A stretch of DNA of 18,219 nucleotides from Colimorpha sp034178965. Lineage in GTDB: Bacteria; Bacteroidota; Bacteroidia; Bacteroidales; P3. The notes beneath the pieces are model-generated. The model ran no database searches. It was not told the origin of the DNA and was given only the letters and a program-made list of their open reading frames with translations. Numbering within the stretch: position 1 is the stretch's first letter; each line of letters opens with the position of its first letter. A program made the translations under genes and the position numbers. The stretch is taken from the NCBI GenBank assembly GCA_034178965.1, contig JAXFQM010000199.1:1-18219 (forward strand), in the 5' to 3' direction. Shown in pieces: positions 6,268-13,415 of this stretch.

Positions 6268-7880
6268 CTTTTTGTAATTAGCATTAATGTTTCTTCCAGT
6301 TCTTTGTCCTCGGATAGCAGTATGCGTGCGTTTGCCGCGCTTCCGTATAGGCTTGTGGCAATGCGTGCCTTGATGGTGAGACGTATGTAGGAACCATATT
6401 TGGCCAGGGTGGCAGGGTCGCGCATCAGGCCGGCCTTGTCGGCTTCGTGCAGCAGTTGGCGGGACAGTGCGTCGGGTGTGGTGAAGCGTTTCACAAAGTC
6501 GTTTTCTGTTGGATAGTGTTTTTTCAAGGCGGCGTAGTTGCGTTCCACAAATTGTAGGGCCACGTTGTCCAATAGCGCCTTCTCGTTCATTTTGTTGAAA
6601 TAGATAAGTGCGCTGTCGGTGAAGATATGCAGTTGGTGGTCGGGCGTAATACCGCCGCCGCCATATACCACGCGTCCTTTGCGTGTGTAGTAGCGTGTCG
6701 TGTCGTTGGGGTGGGGGGGTAAGGTGTCCCCCTGCTGGGTGTCGTAAAGACGCAAGATATAATCCATCATGTAGGCCTGGGTGCCTTTCTCGTAGGAGCG
6801 CTGTATGCAGCGTCCCGAGGGGGTGTAGTAACGTGCCGTGGTAAGGTGCAGTGCGCTGTGGTCGGGTAACGGGTATTGCGACTGCACGAGCCCTTTTCCA
6901 AAGGAGCGGCGTCCCACAATGGATCCTCTGTCGTTGTCCTGCACGGCTCCGCTCACTATTTCGCTGGCGCTGGCGCTGGCTTCGTTAATCATCACCGTCA
7001 CGCCCCCTTGGCCAAACAGCCCGCCGGGGGTGGAACGTATGTCCTCTCGAGGTTGGTGGGCGCCTTGCGTGTAAACAATCAGTTCTTTACCGGGCAGCAA
7101 TTCATCGGCTATGGAGGTGGCTGCGCTCATCAGCCCGCCGCCGTTGTTGCGCAGGTCGAGGACGAGATGTCGCATGCCTTTTTGTTTCAATGTTTTCACG
7201 GCATCGCAAAACTCGTCGTGGCTGGTCATGGTAAACGACGAAAGTCCTATGTAGCCGATGGTGTCGGTAAGCATTCCGCGGAACAGCACGCTGGGGGTAT
7301 TCACGGCGTTGCGCTTCAAGTTGATATTGCGTGGTTCCCTTGTGCCGTATCGCATGATGGTGAGCGTCACGTGCGTCATGGTGCGCCCCTTTATCTTTTT
7401 GATGACATCCTCTATGCTCATGTTCACCCCTGCCACCGTCTTGCCGTCCACGGCGATTATTTTGTCGCCTGGCTGTAGGTCGGAGTGGCTGGCGGGTCCT
7501 CCAGGCATCACTTGCAGTATGCGTACAGTGTCGTCCTTTTGGCGAAGCAGGGCGCCAATACCTTCTATGTGCCCGCTCAACTCCTCGGAACTATGTTTCA
7601 GTTCTTCGGCGGAATAATAGGCGCTATGGGGGTCGAGGGAAAAGAGCAGGGTGGAGAGGGTGTTGTCCACCAAAGTGTCGTAACTGAAAGAGTCAACGTA
7701 GAGGTTTTCCACCAGGTCCATGGCGTAGTTTAACTTGCGCAAGGCAAAGTTGCGTCTGCTGCTGCTGTTTGTGCCAAGCAGCGTATTTGTTCGTGGCAAC
7801 AAGGCTCCTGCCGCCAGCCCTGCAGCAAGTGCCACGAAGAAAAGCAAAACGGCCACGGATGTCTTCACATGCTTTTTCAT
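6264..7880 (-). CDS. S41 family C-terminal-processing protease
   Basis: A 538-residue envelope serine protease of the CtpA/Prc S41 family. One N-terminal hydrophobic helix (about 8-28) acts as signal or anchor. A leading helical region follows, then a PDZ domain (about 105-190, with GIGALL and PGDKIIAVDGKTV) and the S41 core. Visible catalytic elements are LVLDLRNNGGGL (239-250), INEASASASEIVSGA with nucleophile Ser306, and SFGKGLVQ with general base Lys329. The C-terminal region after about 430 is helical and typical of Bacteroidota members. The role is cleavage of envelope proteins at or near their C-termini. It heads a tight gene pair with the TlpA-like protein. Length is normal and the start ATG at 7880 is well placed before MKKHVKTS. 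The specific orthologue (ctpA versus other S41 paralogues) is not assigned. Confidence 0.93.
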   Translation of the reverse strand: MKKHVKTSVAVLLFFVALAAGLAAGALLPRTNTLLGTNSSSRRNFALRKLNYAMDLVENLYVDSFSYDTLVDNTLSTLLFSLDPHSAYYSAEELKHSSEELSGHIEGIGALLRQKDDTVRILQVMPGGPASHSDLQPGDKIIAVDGKTVAGVNMSIEDVIKKIKGRTMTHVTLTIMRYGTREPRNINLKRNAVNTPSVLFRGMLTDTIGYIGLSSFTMTSHDEFCDAVKTLKQKGMRHLVLDLRNNGGGLMSAATSIADELLPGKELIVYTQGAHQPREDIRSTPGGLFGQGGVTVMINEASASASEIVSGAVQDNDRGSIVGRRSFGKGLVQSQYPLPDHSALHLTTARYYTPSGRCIQRSYEKGTQAYMMDYILRLYDTQQGDTLPPHPNDTTRYYTRKGRVVYGGGGITPDHQLHIFTDSALIYFNKMNEKALLDNVALQFVERNYAALKKHYPTENDFVKRFTTPDALSRQLLHEADKAGLMRDPATLAKYGSYIRLTIKARIATSLYGSAANARILLSEDKELEETLMLITKR

Positions 7881-7961
7881 ATTATGAATATAACGCGAGA
7901 ACTCGTTGTTTATTGCGTCGCATTGAAAAAAATAGCCTGCTTGTTAGGTTGCGGCGCAATG

Positions 7962-7995
7962 CGGCGCACAACGGAATGCCTGCCGTTGTGCGCCG
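7962..7995 (-). terminator. Inverted repeat, likely terminator of the ABC exporter operon
   Basis: CGGCGCACAACGG (7962-7974) and its perfect reverse complement CCGTTGTGCGCCG (7983-7995) form a 13-base-pair G/C-rich stem with an 8-base loop. It starts 28 bases past the permease stop on the minus strand. A run of T appears only about 30 bases further on (TATTTTTTTC near 7925-7933), so it is not a textbook intrinsic terminator. Position and stem strength still make termination the most likely role. Confidence 0.6.
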
Positions 7996-8022
7996 TCCAT
8001 GCCCGCTTTTTGTCCTGCCGTC

Positions 8023-9243
8023 CTACTTGGAGAACATCACTTTCTCACTACCAAACATGCGCGTCAGGGCCACGATAGTGGCTGCGGTGTAGGCGAGGTT
8101 ACTACCCACTGTTACGAGGAAAGGCAGAAGCGTGGCCTCGTGCTTGAAAACGGAGGCCATGCATTGCACGCTACCATAGAAAGGGATGAGATGCGCGGCG
8201 GCGGTGGCATCGCTGCCCAGCATGGGCGTGAAACTGGCCGCCATGACCACTATCATCAGCGGCAACGTCATGGTTTGCGCGGACTTCACGTTTTTGGCCC
8301 ACGCGCTCACCACGCTGACGAGCCCCACCAATAGCAGCACGGTGGTGAGTATGATAACCAGCAGCAGTACATAGTCGTTGGCGGTGTACAGTTGTCTTGT
8401 CTCGTTTGCCAGGTATGCCATTTTTTCGTCGCTTTCGCCTGTTATCATTTTGGGCAGCGAAAGGATGATGCCAAGGAAACTGCTTAGGCCGCTGAGCAAC
8501 GCGATGCCCGACAGGCTCAATATCTTTCCCAGGGCCAGTTGGTTGCGAGGCATGGGGGTCACCAGCAGGGTGGCTATGGTACCGCGCTCTTTCTCGCCGG
8601 CTATGGAGGTGGGAGCCACACTCATGCAGGCGCTGAAAAGCATCATGATGATGAGCATGGGCAGCAGGGTGGCCAGCACGGAGCCAATCTCGTCGGAGAC
8701 ATTGCCACTGTTGTACTCTGTGCCGCCTTCCAAGATGTTTTCGTCCACATTGATGTCGAAGCGGTTGCAGGGAGCGCACAGGGTGCTCTCATAGTCGTTC
8801 AGCAGGGTCGACACCGTCGAGAATGCAGCCATGGAATTGGGCGAGGAGGAGTTGTAGAATATTTGCACGTTTGGTACGCAGGCCGTGTTGCCATCGGCAT
8901 GAGCGATGCTGTCGGTGAAGCCTTTCGGAAAAGCCACATAGAGCAGGTCGTTGTCCTTGTCCTTCAGCTGTTTCTTCACGTTGTCCACGTCGAAACCCTG
9001 CGTCACCAAGGCATACGGCAACGAGTCGAACAGCGGCTGCAACTCGGCGGGCAGGCGGTCCACGTATACGGGTGTCACCACGCTCGTGTCCTCCTCGAAC
9101 TGCTTGCCCATGTTGTCGCCGATGAATGTGTAGATGAGGAAGATGAGCAGGCCAGGCATGATGACTACGGTGAAGAAGAGGCTGCGGTCTTTGAAGAAAC
9201 GGAAGAACTCCTTCCGCACGATGGTCCAGGTGATGTTTTTCAT
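8023..9243 (-). CDS. ABC-2 type permease (NatB-like)
   Basis: A 406-residue membrane subunit of an ABC-2 type exporter. It has an N-terminal cytoplasmic segment with KEFFRFFKDRS (11-21), one transmembrane helix (about 22-42), a large extracytoplasmic domain (about 43-185), and then five or so helices (about 187-209, 240-264, 291-315, 325-342 and 371-395). The conserved ABC-2 stretch GEKERGTIATLLVTPMPRNQ (216-235) follows the second helix. This is the layout of NatB, the permease of the Na+ exporter, and of drug and antibiotic exporters. The transported substrate is unknown. The start overlaps the ATPase stop by 4 bases (ATGA), so the two subunits are coupled. A strong inverted repeat follows the gene. 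Confidence 0.9.
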   Translation of the reverse strand: MKNITWTIVRKEFFRFFKDRSLFFTVVIMPGLLIFLIYTFIGDNMGKQFEEDTSVVTPVYVDRLPAELQPLFDSLPYALVTQGFDVDNVKKQLKDKDNDLLYVAFPKGFTDSIAHADGNTACVPNVQIFYNSSSPNSMAAFSTVSTLLNDYESTLCAPCNRFDINVDENILEGGTEYNSGNVSDEIGSVLATLLPMLIIMMLFSACMSVAPTSIAGEKERGTIATLLVTPMPRNQLALGKILSLSGIALLSGLSSFLGIILSLPKMITGESDEKMAYLANETRQLYTANDYVLLLVIILTTVLLLVGLVSVVSAWAKNVKSAQTMTLPLMIVVMAASFTPMLGSDATAAAHLIPFYGSVQCMASVFKHEATLLPFLVTVGSNLAYTAATIVALTRMFGSEKVMFSK

Positions 9244-10019
9244 AGTTGTCGCGATTCTACAGTGGTTTTATATAAGTCAAAGAAAGCGTCCTCGAGGCTT
9301 TGTTCTCCGCGCACGACGGCCAAGGTATCGCAGGCTACCAGTTTGCCGTTGATGATGACACCCACACGGTCGCAGAGTTTTTCTACCAGGCTGAAGATGT
9401 GGGTGGAGAGAATGATGGTCTTGCCTTCGCTGCGCAAATCCTGCAGGTAGTCGGTCACAGTGCGCGCCGTGATGACATCGAGTCCGTTGGTGGGTTCGTC
9501 AAAGATGATCACTTCAGGGTCGTGCACGAGCGAAATGACGAGGGAGAGTTTTTGCTTCATGCCGGTAGAGAGGTCGGCCACCTTTACCTCGGCGAATTGG
9601 TCAATGCCGAATTTTTGGAAAAAGACCTGTTTGCGTTCCTGCGACACGTGAGGGTCCACGCCGTGCAACTCGCTAAAGAAGTCATAGAGGTAGTTGGGCG
9701 TGAAGAAGTCTTCCAACTTCAGTTCGCTGGTGAGGAACCCGATGTGTTTCCTCACGTCGTTGGGTTGTGTCAGTACGCTGTGTCCTGCCACCAGCGCGTC
9801 GCCGCTGTCGGGTTTTATCAGCGTGGCCAGCATGCGCAGGGTGGTGGTCTTGCCGGCGCCGTTGGGGCCCAGCAGACCGAAAATCTCGCCAGGCTGCACG
9901 GCGAAACTCAAATCGTCAACGGCCACTTTGCGGCTGTCGCGCGTGTTCTCAATCTTTTGTTGCTTGCGGCTGAGCGTGAATGTTTTGCTAACTGCTTGCA
10001 CGTCAACAATGTTCGTCAT
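9240..10019 (-). CDS. ABC transporter ATP-binding subunit (NatA-like)
   Basis: A 259-residue ATPase subunit energising the ABC-2 permease encoded next to it. Motifs in order are Walker A GPNGAGKTT (51-59), the ABC signature LSTGMKQK (150-157), Walker B VIIFDEPTNGLD (170-181) and the switch histidine in ILSTHI (H207). The LSTGMKQK signature is typical of the NatA/CcmA-like exporter class. A charged insertion near residues 18-31 (RKQQKIENTRDSRK) precedes the first core strand. The start ATG at 10019 sits 23 bases downstream of a TATCTTTG -7 element, so the transporter pair may be transcribed separately from the upstream genes as well as with them. The substrate cannot be inferred from the ATPase. 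Confidence 0.93.
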   Translation of the reverse strand: MTNIVDVQAVSKTFTLSRKQQKIENTRDSRKVAVDDLSFAVQPGEIFGLLGPNGAGKTTTLRMLATLIKPDSGDALVAGHSVLTQPNDVRKHIGFLTSELKLEDFFTPNYLYDFFSELHGVDPHVSQERKQVFFQKFGIDQFAEVKVADLSTGMKQKLSLVISLVHDPEVIIFDEPTNGLDVITARTVTDYLQDLRSEGKTIILSTHIFSLVEKLCDRVGVIINGKLVACDTLAVVRGEQSLEDAFFDLYKTTVESRQL

Positions 10020-10042
10020 GGTATTGCTATGATTTCAAGTTG

Positions 10043-10050
10043 CAAAGATA
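10043..10050 (-). promoter_or_regulatory. -7 promoter element for natAB-like genes
   Basis: On the minus strand, positions 10050 to 10043 read TATCTTTG followed by CA, an exact TAnnTTTG match, in the 56-base gap before the ABC ATPase gene. No TTG or TTTG sits at the matching -33 distance, so it is a half-promoter by sequence and could be internal to a longer operon. Confidence 0.5.
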
Positions 10051-10075
10051 CGTTGTTTTTTTAGGGTGATGTTTA

Positions 10076-10615
10076 TTATTGCTTTCTCCTGCCTTTTTTG
10101 TTATCGAGGAATAGAAGTGCCTCAATGGGGAGGAAGAGGACTGCGAAGAATGGCGCCACAACGGTGAAGAGGGTGTTTATTCCTTTCCACTTGCCGAGGA
10201 GGCCGAAAAATAGTTCCTTCTCCACCAGCACGGCCATAAAGGCTATGGCGAGCATCGCCAGTGCGCTTTCCGTGAGCCGTCGGCCGTGGGGGTCTGACTG
10301 TCGTTTGCGCGGCACGAATAACTTCAGTTTGCCGTTTTGGCGCGCAGGCCCGTATGATGTACCCATCGTGCGCAGGAGACGCTCGAAGCGGGTGCCGGCC
10401 ACGAGGCGGTGCAGCGGCGAGTCCTTGTGGCCGACGGCCACAAGGCACAAGAGCCCGCAGGCTATTGTGAACACCGCTCCCAGCAGCAGATAGTCCTTTG
10501 CCCCGACGGGGCGTGGGCTGCGCTGCATCATGGCAAGGCATGCGGCGGTGGAGGCCACCACCAACACCACCGACAGGAGGGCGGCCACGGAGAAGGCTAT
10601 TTGGCGTTTATTCAT
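10076..10615 (-). CDS. Four-helix membrane protein of unknown function
   Basis: A 179-residue protein I do not recognise. It shows four hydrophobic segments (about 7-29, 41-62, 118-138 and 147-169) arranged as two hairpins. A basic loop between helices 2 and 3 (about 64-116, with KLKLFVPRKRQSDPHGRR) and a basic C-terminus (KKGRRKQ) suggest both face the cytoplasm. There are no catalytic motifs. Its start overlaps the upstream ribbon-helix-helix gene by 8 bases, so the two are almost certainly translated together. The ABC ATPase gene follows 56 bases later. Possible roles are partner of the RHH protein, accessory to the ABC transporter, or membrane component of the SPFH cluster. None can be chosen from sequence. 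Confidence 0.75.
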   Translation of the reverse strand: MNKRQIAFSVAALLSVVLVVASTAACLAMMQRSPRPVGAKDYLLLGAVFTIACGLLCLVAVGHKDSPLHRLVAGTRFERLLRTMGTSYGPARQNGKLKLFVPRKRQSDPHGRRLTESALAMLAIAFMAVLVEKELFFGLLGKWKGINTLFTVVAPFFAVLFLPIEALLFLDNKKGRRKQ

Positions 10616-10817
10616 GGCTGCTTGCTTGTTCTTTTTTTTCGCGAGGATTGGCGGCCTCGTTAGTGGTTTGTTTGGGATAGCGCCGTGCTTTCTTCAATGC
10701 TTCCGCCAATAGGTATTCTATCTGCCCGTTGGTGCTGCGAAATTCGTCCGCAGCCCATTTTTCCAAAGCGGAAAACACCTCAGCGTCCACGCGCAGCGCA
10801 AAGTTTTTCTTGGGCAT
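10608..10817 (-). CDS. Arc-like ribbon-helix-helix DNA-binding protein
   Basis: A 69-residue protein whose first 46 residues match the Arc/MetJ-type ribbon-helix-helix fold. The strand KNFALRVDAEV (4-14) would form the DNA-contacting beta sheet in the dimer. It is followed by helix FSALEKWAADEFRS (15-28), the turn TNGQIE, and helix YLLAEALKKARR (35-46). The last 23 residues are polar and charged, probably disordered. Such proteins act as repressors, often of their own operon, and some are antitoxins. It starts 4 bases after the hydrolase stop and overlaps the next gene by 8 bases. The WAADEFRSTNGQIEYLL segment is very like Bacteroidota proteins annotated as Arc-family DNA-binding proteins, which I recall being found near SPFH genes. 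Confidence 0.85.
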   Translation of the reverse strand: MPKKNFALRVDAEVFSALEKWAADEFRSTNGQIEYLLAEALKKARRYPKQTTNEAANPREKKEQASSHE

Positions 10818-10821
10818 TTTG

Positions 10822-12042
10822 CTATTTGTTGATGAATGAGGCCATGTCCCGCAGCACGTCGAGGCTCATGGTCTCCTCTATTTGGCCGTATTCGAAAGGA
10901 AGTCCCGTAGTGCTGGGCTGGAAGAGATGGTTAAGTTTGTCGTAAGCATGTATTTCAGCTTCCTTATATTTTAGATGCTTGCGCATCGCCTTGAGGTTGG
11001 GTTCCGGCAGCACCTGGCAGTCGTTCAGCCCTTGCAGCACCAATACGGGCACCCTTTTACGCCGCATGGCGCGCAGATAGGGCTTGGGCTGGAAATGGTA
11101 GAAATAGTTCATCCAGCGTCCGTTCATGCTGGTGGTGTCGTTGGCATAGGCCGACACGTCTGGCTCCTTGCCGGTGATTTTCTTGATTTGCGTTTCCAGC
11201 ACCTCCTTTCCGCCTATGGCTGGCGCGGCCATCAGCACGGCAAAGTTCGCCGCGCCGTCGGCTGCCAGCATTTCCGCTATCATGCCGCCTTCGCTGTGCC
11301 CCACTATGCCGATGCGTCTCTTGTCCACGTAGGGCAATGCGCGCAGCGTCTCCAGCGCGTGACGCGCGTCTTCGGCAAAGTCGGCCGTGGTGCCGGCGTA
11401 GAGGTTGGTGTCCGTGCTGCCCCAGCCCCTGTCATCGTAGCGCAGCACCACGATGCCGTGGCGCGTGAGGTGGTCGGCGACGACAGCGAAAGGTTTGTGC
11501 CCTAAGATGGTCTCGTCGCGGTCCTGTGCGCCGCTGCCGCTGACCAGTATCACGGCGGGGAAGCGTCCTGGCGCGTCAGGGCGCGTAACGGTGCCGTGAA
11601 ACAGGTAGGGCGTGTGTGGATTGCGAAACACCACCTCCTGTGTGACATAGGGGTACGGCGCCATGGGCGTTTGCGGGCGCCGGTAGGGCTTCTCGCCCTC
11701 GAAGCGCTGCATTGCCACGGGGCGCACCAGCAAGCCTTGCATGAACTTGCCGTTGAACTTGCCGTCCGTCAGGCGCCCGCGCAACGTGGCGTGCAGGCTC
11801 TTGATGCTGATGGCGAGGCTGTCGCCCTCGTAGTGTGCCTTCGAGGCGGGAAACAACTCTTCCGTTTGGTCGGGCGAGCCCAGCCAAAAGCGTGTGGTGT
11901 CCGCTTCTGTCACCTGCATCAGCGTCAACGTCAGACTGTTTGCGCTGTCTATGTGCAGGCGTCCGCCATAGCGCAAGGTGTCCTGTGCCGTTGCAGCGGC
12001 GAGCAGAGAGCAGAGAGTAAGCAGCAGGGTGGTTCTTTTCAT
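10822..12042 (-). CDS. Secreted alpha/beta hydrolase
   Basis: A 406-residue exported serine hydrolase. Residues 1-20 are a signal peptide (hydrophobic run ending AAATAQ). Residues 21-115 form a small beta domain often seen ahead of this hydrolase class in Bacteroidota. The alpha/beta hydrolase core begins near 130. The oxyanion strand is VILVSGSGAQDRDET (164-178), followed by RYDDRGWGST (201-210). The nucleophile elbow is GHSEGG (S250). The likely acid is D341 in QGLNDCQV and the catalytic histidine H372 in KLNHLF. The family (Abhydrolase, S9-like, related to proteins annotated as esterase EstA or dienelactone-hydrolase-like) acts on esters or acyl groups. The substrate is not known. It lies 134 bases after the SPFH gene and 4 bases before the RHH gene. 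Confidence 0.88.
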   Translation of the reverse strand: MKRTTLLLTLCSLLAAATAQDTLRYGGRLHIDSANSLTLTLMQVTEADTTRFWLGSPDQTEELFPASKAHYEGDSLAISIKSLHATLRGRLTDGKFNGKFMQGLLVRPVAMQRFEGEKPYRRPQTPMAPYPYVTQEVVFRNPHTPYLFHGTVTRPDAPGRFPAVILVSGSGAQDRDETILGHKPFAVVADHLTRHGIVVLRYDDRGWGSTDTNLYAGTTADFAEDARHALETLRALPYVDKRRIGIVGHSEGGMIAEMLAADGAANFAVLMAAPAIGGKEVLETQIKKITGKEPDVSAYANDTTSMNGRWMNYFYHFQPKPYLRAMRRKRVPVLVLQGLNDCQVLPEPNLKAMRKHLKYKEAEIHAYDKLNHLFQPSTTGLPFEYGQIEETMSLDVLRDMASFINK

Positions 12043-12176
12043 GGTAGCAATCGTGGTTTTGGTTTGGAGACGTGGTTTCTTGCCGCTGTTTTGGTGGGTT
12101 CTATGAATTTAATGAGGCCTTGCTTGGTGAGAGGATGAATTTACGGAACCCGCCAAGGCTTGCCTCTGAAGGCTGC

Positions 12177-13127
12177 CTACTGGTAGATCGTGCCCGTGTT
12201 GATGACGGGGCTTGCGCTTTCGTCGGCGCATAGCACCACCAGCAGGTTGGACACCATGGCGGCTTTCTTCTCGTCGTCCAGCGCCACAATGTGCTCATCG
12301 TCCAGTTTCTTCAGCGCCATGTCCACCATGCTCACTGCGCCCTCCACTATCTTTTCCCGTGCGCTGATGATGGCGTCGGCCTGTTGACGGCGCAGCATCA
12401 CGCTGGCAATCTCGGCGGCGTAAGCCAAGTAGTTGATGCGTGCCTCCACAATTTCTATGCCAGCGATGGTGAGACGGTGGCGCAGTTCCTGCTCCAGTTT
12501 CTCGTTGATTTCATCTCCTCCGCTGCGCAGGGTGATTTCCTCTTTGTGGCTGATGTTGTCGTAGGCATATTGTCCCGCCACCTTGCGCAAGGCTGCGTCG
12601 CTTTGCACGCTCACGAAATTGTCGTAGCCGTTCAGCGTTTTGCTGGCTTTCGCCTCTTTCTCCTGTCCTTCGGGGATGCTGACGTCATCCACGTCTATAT
12701 CGAAGGAGACCTTGTAGGTGTCGGTGATTTTCCACACCAGCACCAGCCCTATCATGATAGGGCTGCCATTGAGGTCGTTCACCTTGATAGGGGGAACGTT
12801 CATGTTGCGTGCGCGCAGGCTCACGCGTTTCTTGGCATAGAAAGGGTTCATCCAAAAGAAGCCGTTTTCGCGTACAGTGCCATTGTATTTGCCAAAGAAA
12901 GTGAGCACGCGGCTCATGTTGGGCTTGTTGATGAAAAATCCGATGGGGTAGATTACGCCAACCAGGCAAAGCAGTACGCAGATTATCGCAACGGCGCCAG
13001 TGCGTCCGTAAGTAGCGTTGGCAACCATGCCGAATATGAGGGCCGCCATCAGCAAAAAGTAGATGAAAAGGTGCAGAAAGCCATTGTTTTTGCCACCCAA
13101 TTGCTTGTTATACTCTTTCGTTTCCAT
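12177..13127 (-). CDS. SPFH/band-7 domain membrane protein
   Basis: A 316-residue member of the SPFH (stomatin, prohibitin, flotillin, HflK/C) superfamily. Two transmembrane helices lie at about 17-37 and 43-66. They are followed by the SPFH domain (about 72-260), starting MSRVLTFFGKYNGTVRENGF and containing the FWMNPFY and RARNMNVPPIKVND blocks. A long amphipathic helix follows (ELRHRLTIAGIEIVEARINY, then RRQQADAIISAREKIVEGA) and a short tail. These proteins form large ring assemblies at the membrane and organise or protect other membrane proteins. No NfeD-type partner gene is nearby, though that is the usual companion of some SPFH types. A full promoter lies 58 bases upstream. Which SPFH subclass it belongs to would need a tree. 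Confidence 0.92.
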   Translation of the reverse strand: METKEYNKQLGGKNNGFLHLFIYFLLMAALIFGMVANATYGRTGAVAIICVLLCLVGVIYPIGFFINKPNMSRVLTFFGKYNGTVRENGFFWMNPFYAKKRVSLRARNMNVPPIKVNDLNGSPIMIGLVLVWKITDTYKVSFDIDVDDVSIPEGQEKEAKASKTLNGYDNFVSVQSDAALRKVAGQYAYDNISHKEEITLRSGGDEINEKLEQELRHRLTIAGIEIVEARINYLAYAAEIASVMLRRQQADAIISAREKIVEGAVSMVDMALKKLDDEHIVALDDEKKAAMVSNLLVVLCADESASPVINTGTIYQ

Positions 13128-13184
13128 TGTAATGCAATGTTTTCTAATTATTTATTTTTAAAATATCATTTTAATATCAAAATG

Positions 13185-13216
13185 CAAAAATATGACCAAA
13201 TTCCCTTCTGTGCAAA
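13185..13216 (-). promoter_or_regulatory. Bacteroidota promoter for the SPFH operon
   Basis: On the minus strand, TTTG at 13216-13213 and TATTTTTG at 13192-13185 are separated by 20 bases. This matches the primary sigma factor consensus of the phylum (TTTG, about 19-21 bases, TAnnTTTG). The SPFH start codon lies 57 bases downstream of the -7 element. It is the best complete promoter match in the window. Confidence 0.7.
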
Positions 13217-13375
13217 TTTTACATGGTTAAAAATGTTAATTATACGTTAAGCCAAGTGCAGCCTTGCTGTGCCGGTAGGGCATGCGCGTGCTGATTCCGT
13301 CTCTCAGCCCCATGACGTGGCGGTTATGAAAGCCCTTTCGTGGCAAAAATCCCCGTGCATGTTTGTTTTTTTTTG

Positions 13376-13383
13376 TAACTTTG
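13376..13383 (+). promoter_or_regulatory. -7 promoter element for the M1 peptidase gene
   Basis: TAACTTTG followed by CA matches TAnnTTTG exactly, 32 bases before the ATG at 13416. A T-rich stretch precedes it, but no TTTG stands at the expected -33 distance; the nearest is only 10 bases upstream. It is back to back with the SPFH promoter. Confidence 0.55.
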
Positions 13384-13415
13384 CAAAATCATAACGCTGC
13401 ATCAAATATTGTATT

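Noticed and set aside
8539..9450. Long plus-strand open frame (303 codons) opposite the ABC exporter genes
   Set aside because: The product is His/Gly/Val rich with no domain, and spans two genes with complete motifs on the other strand.
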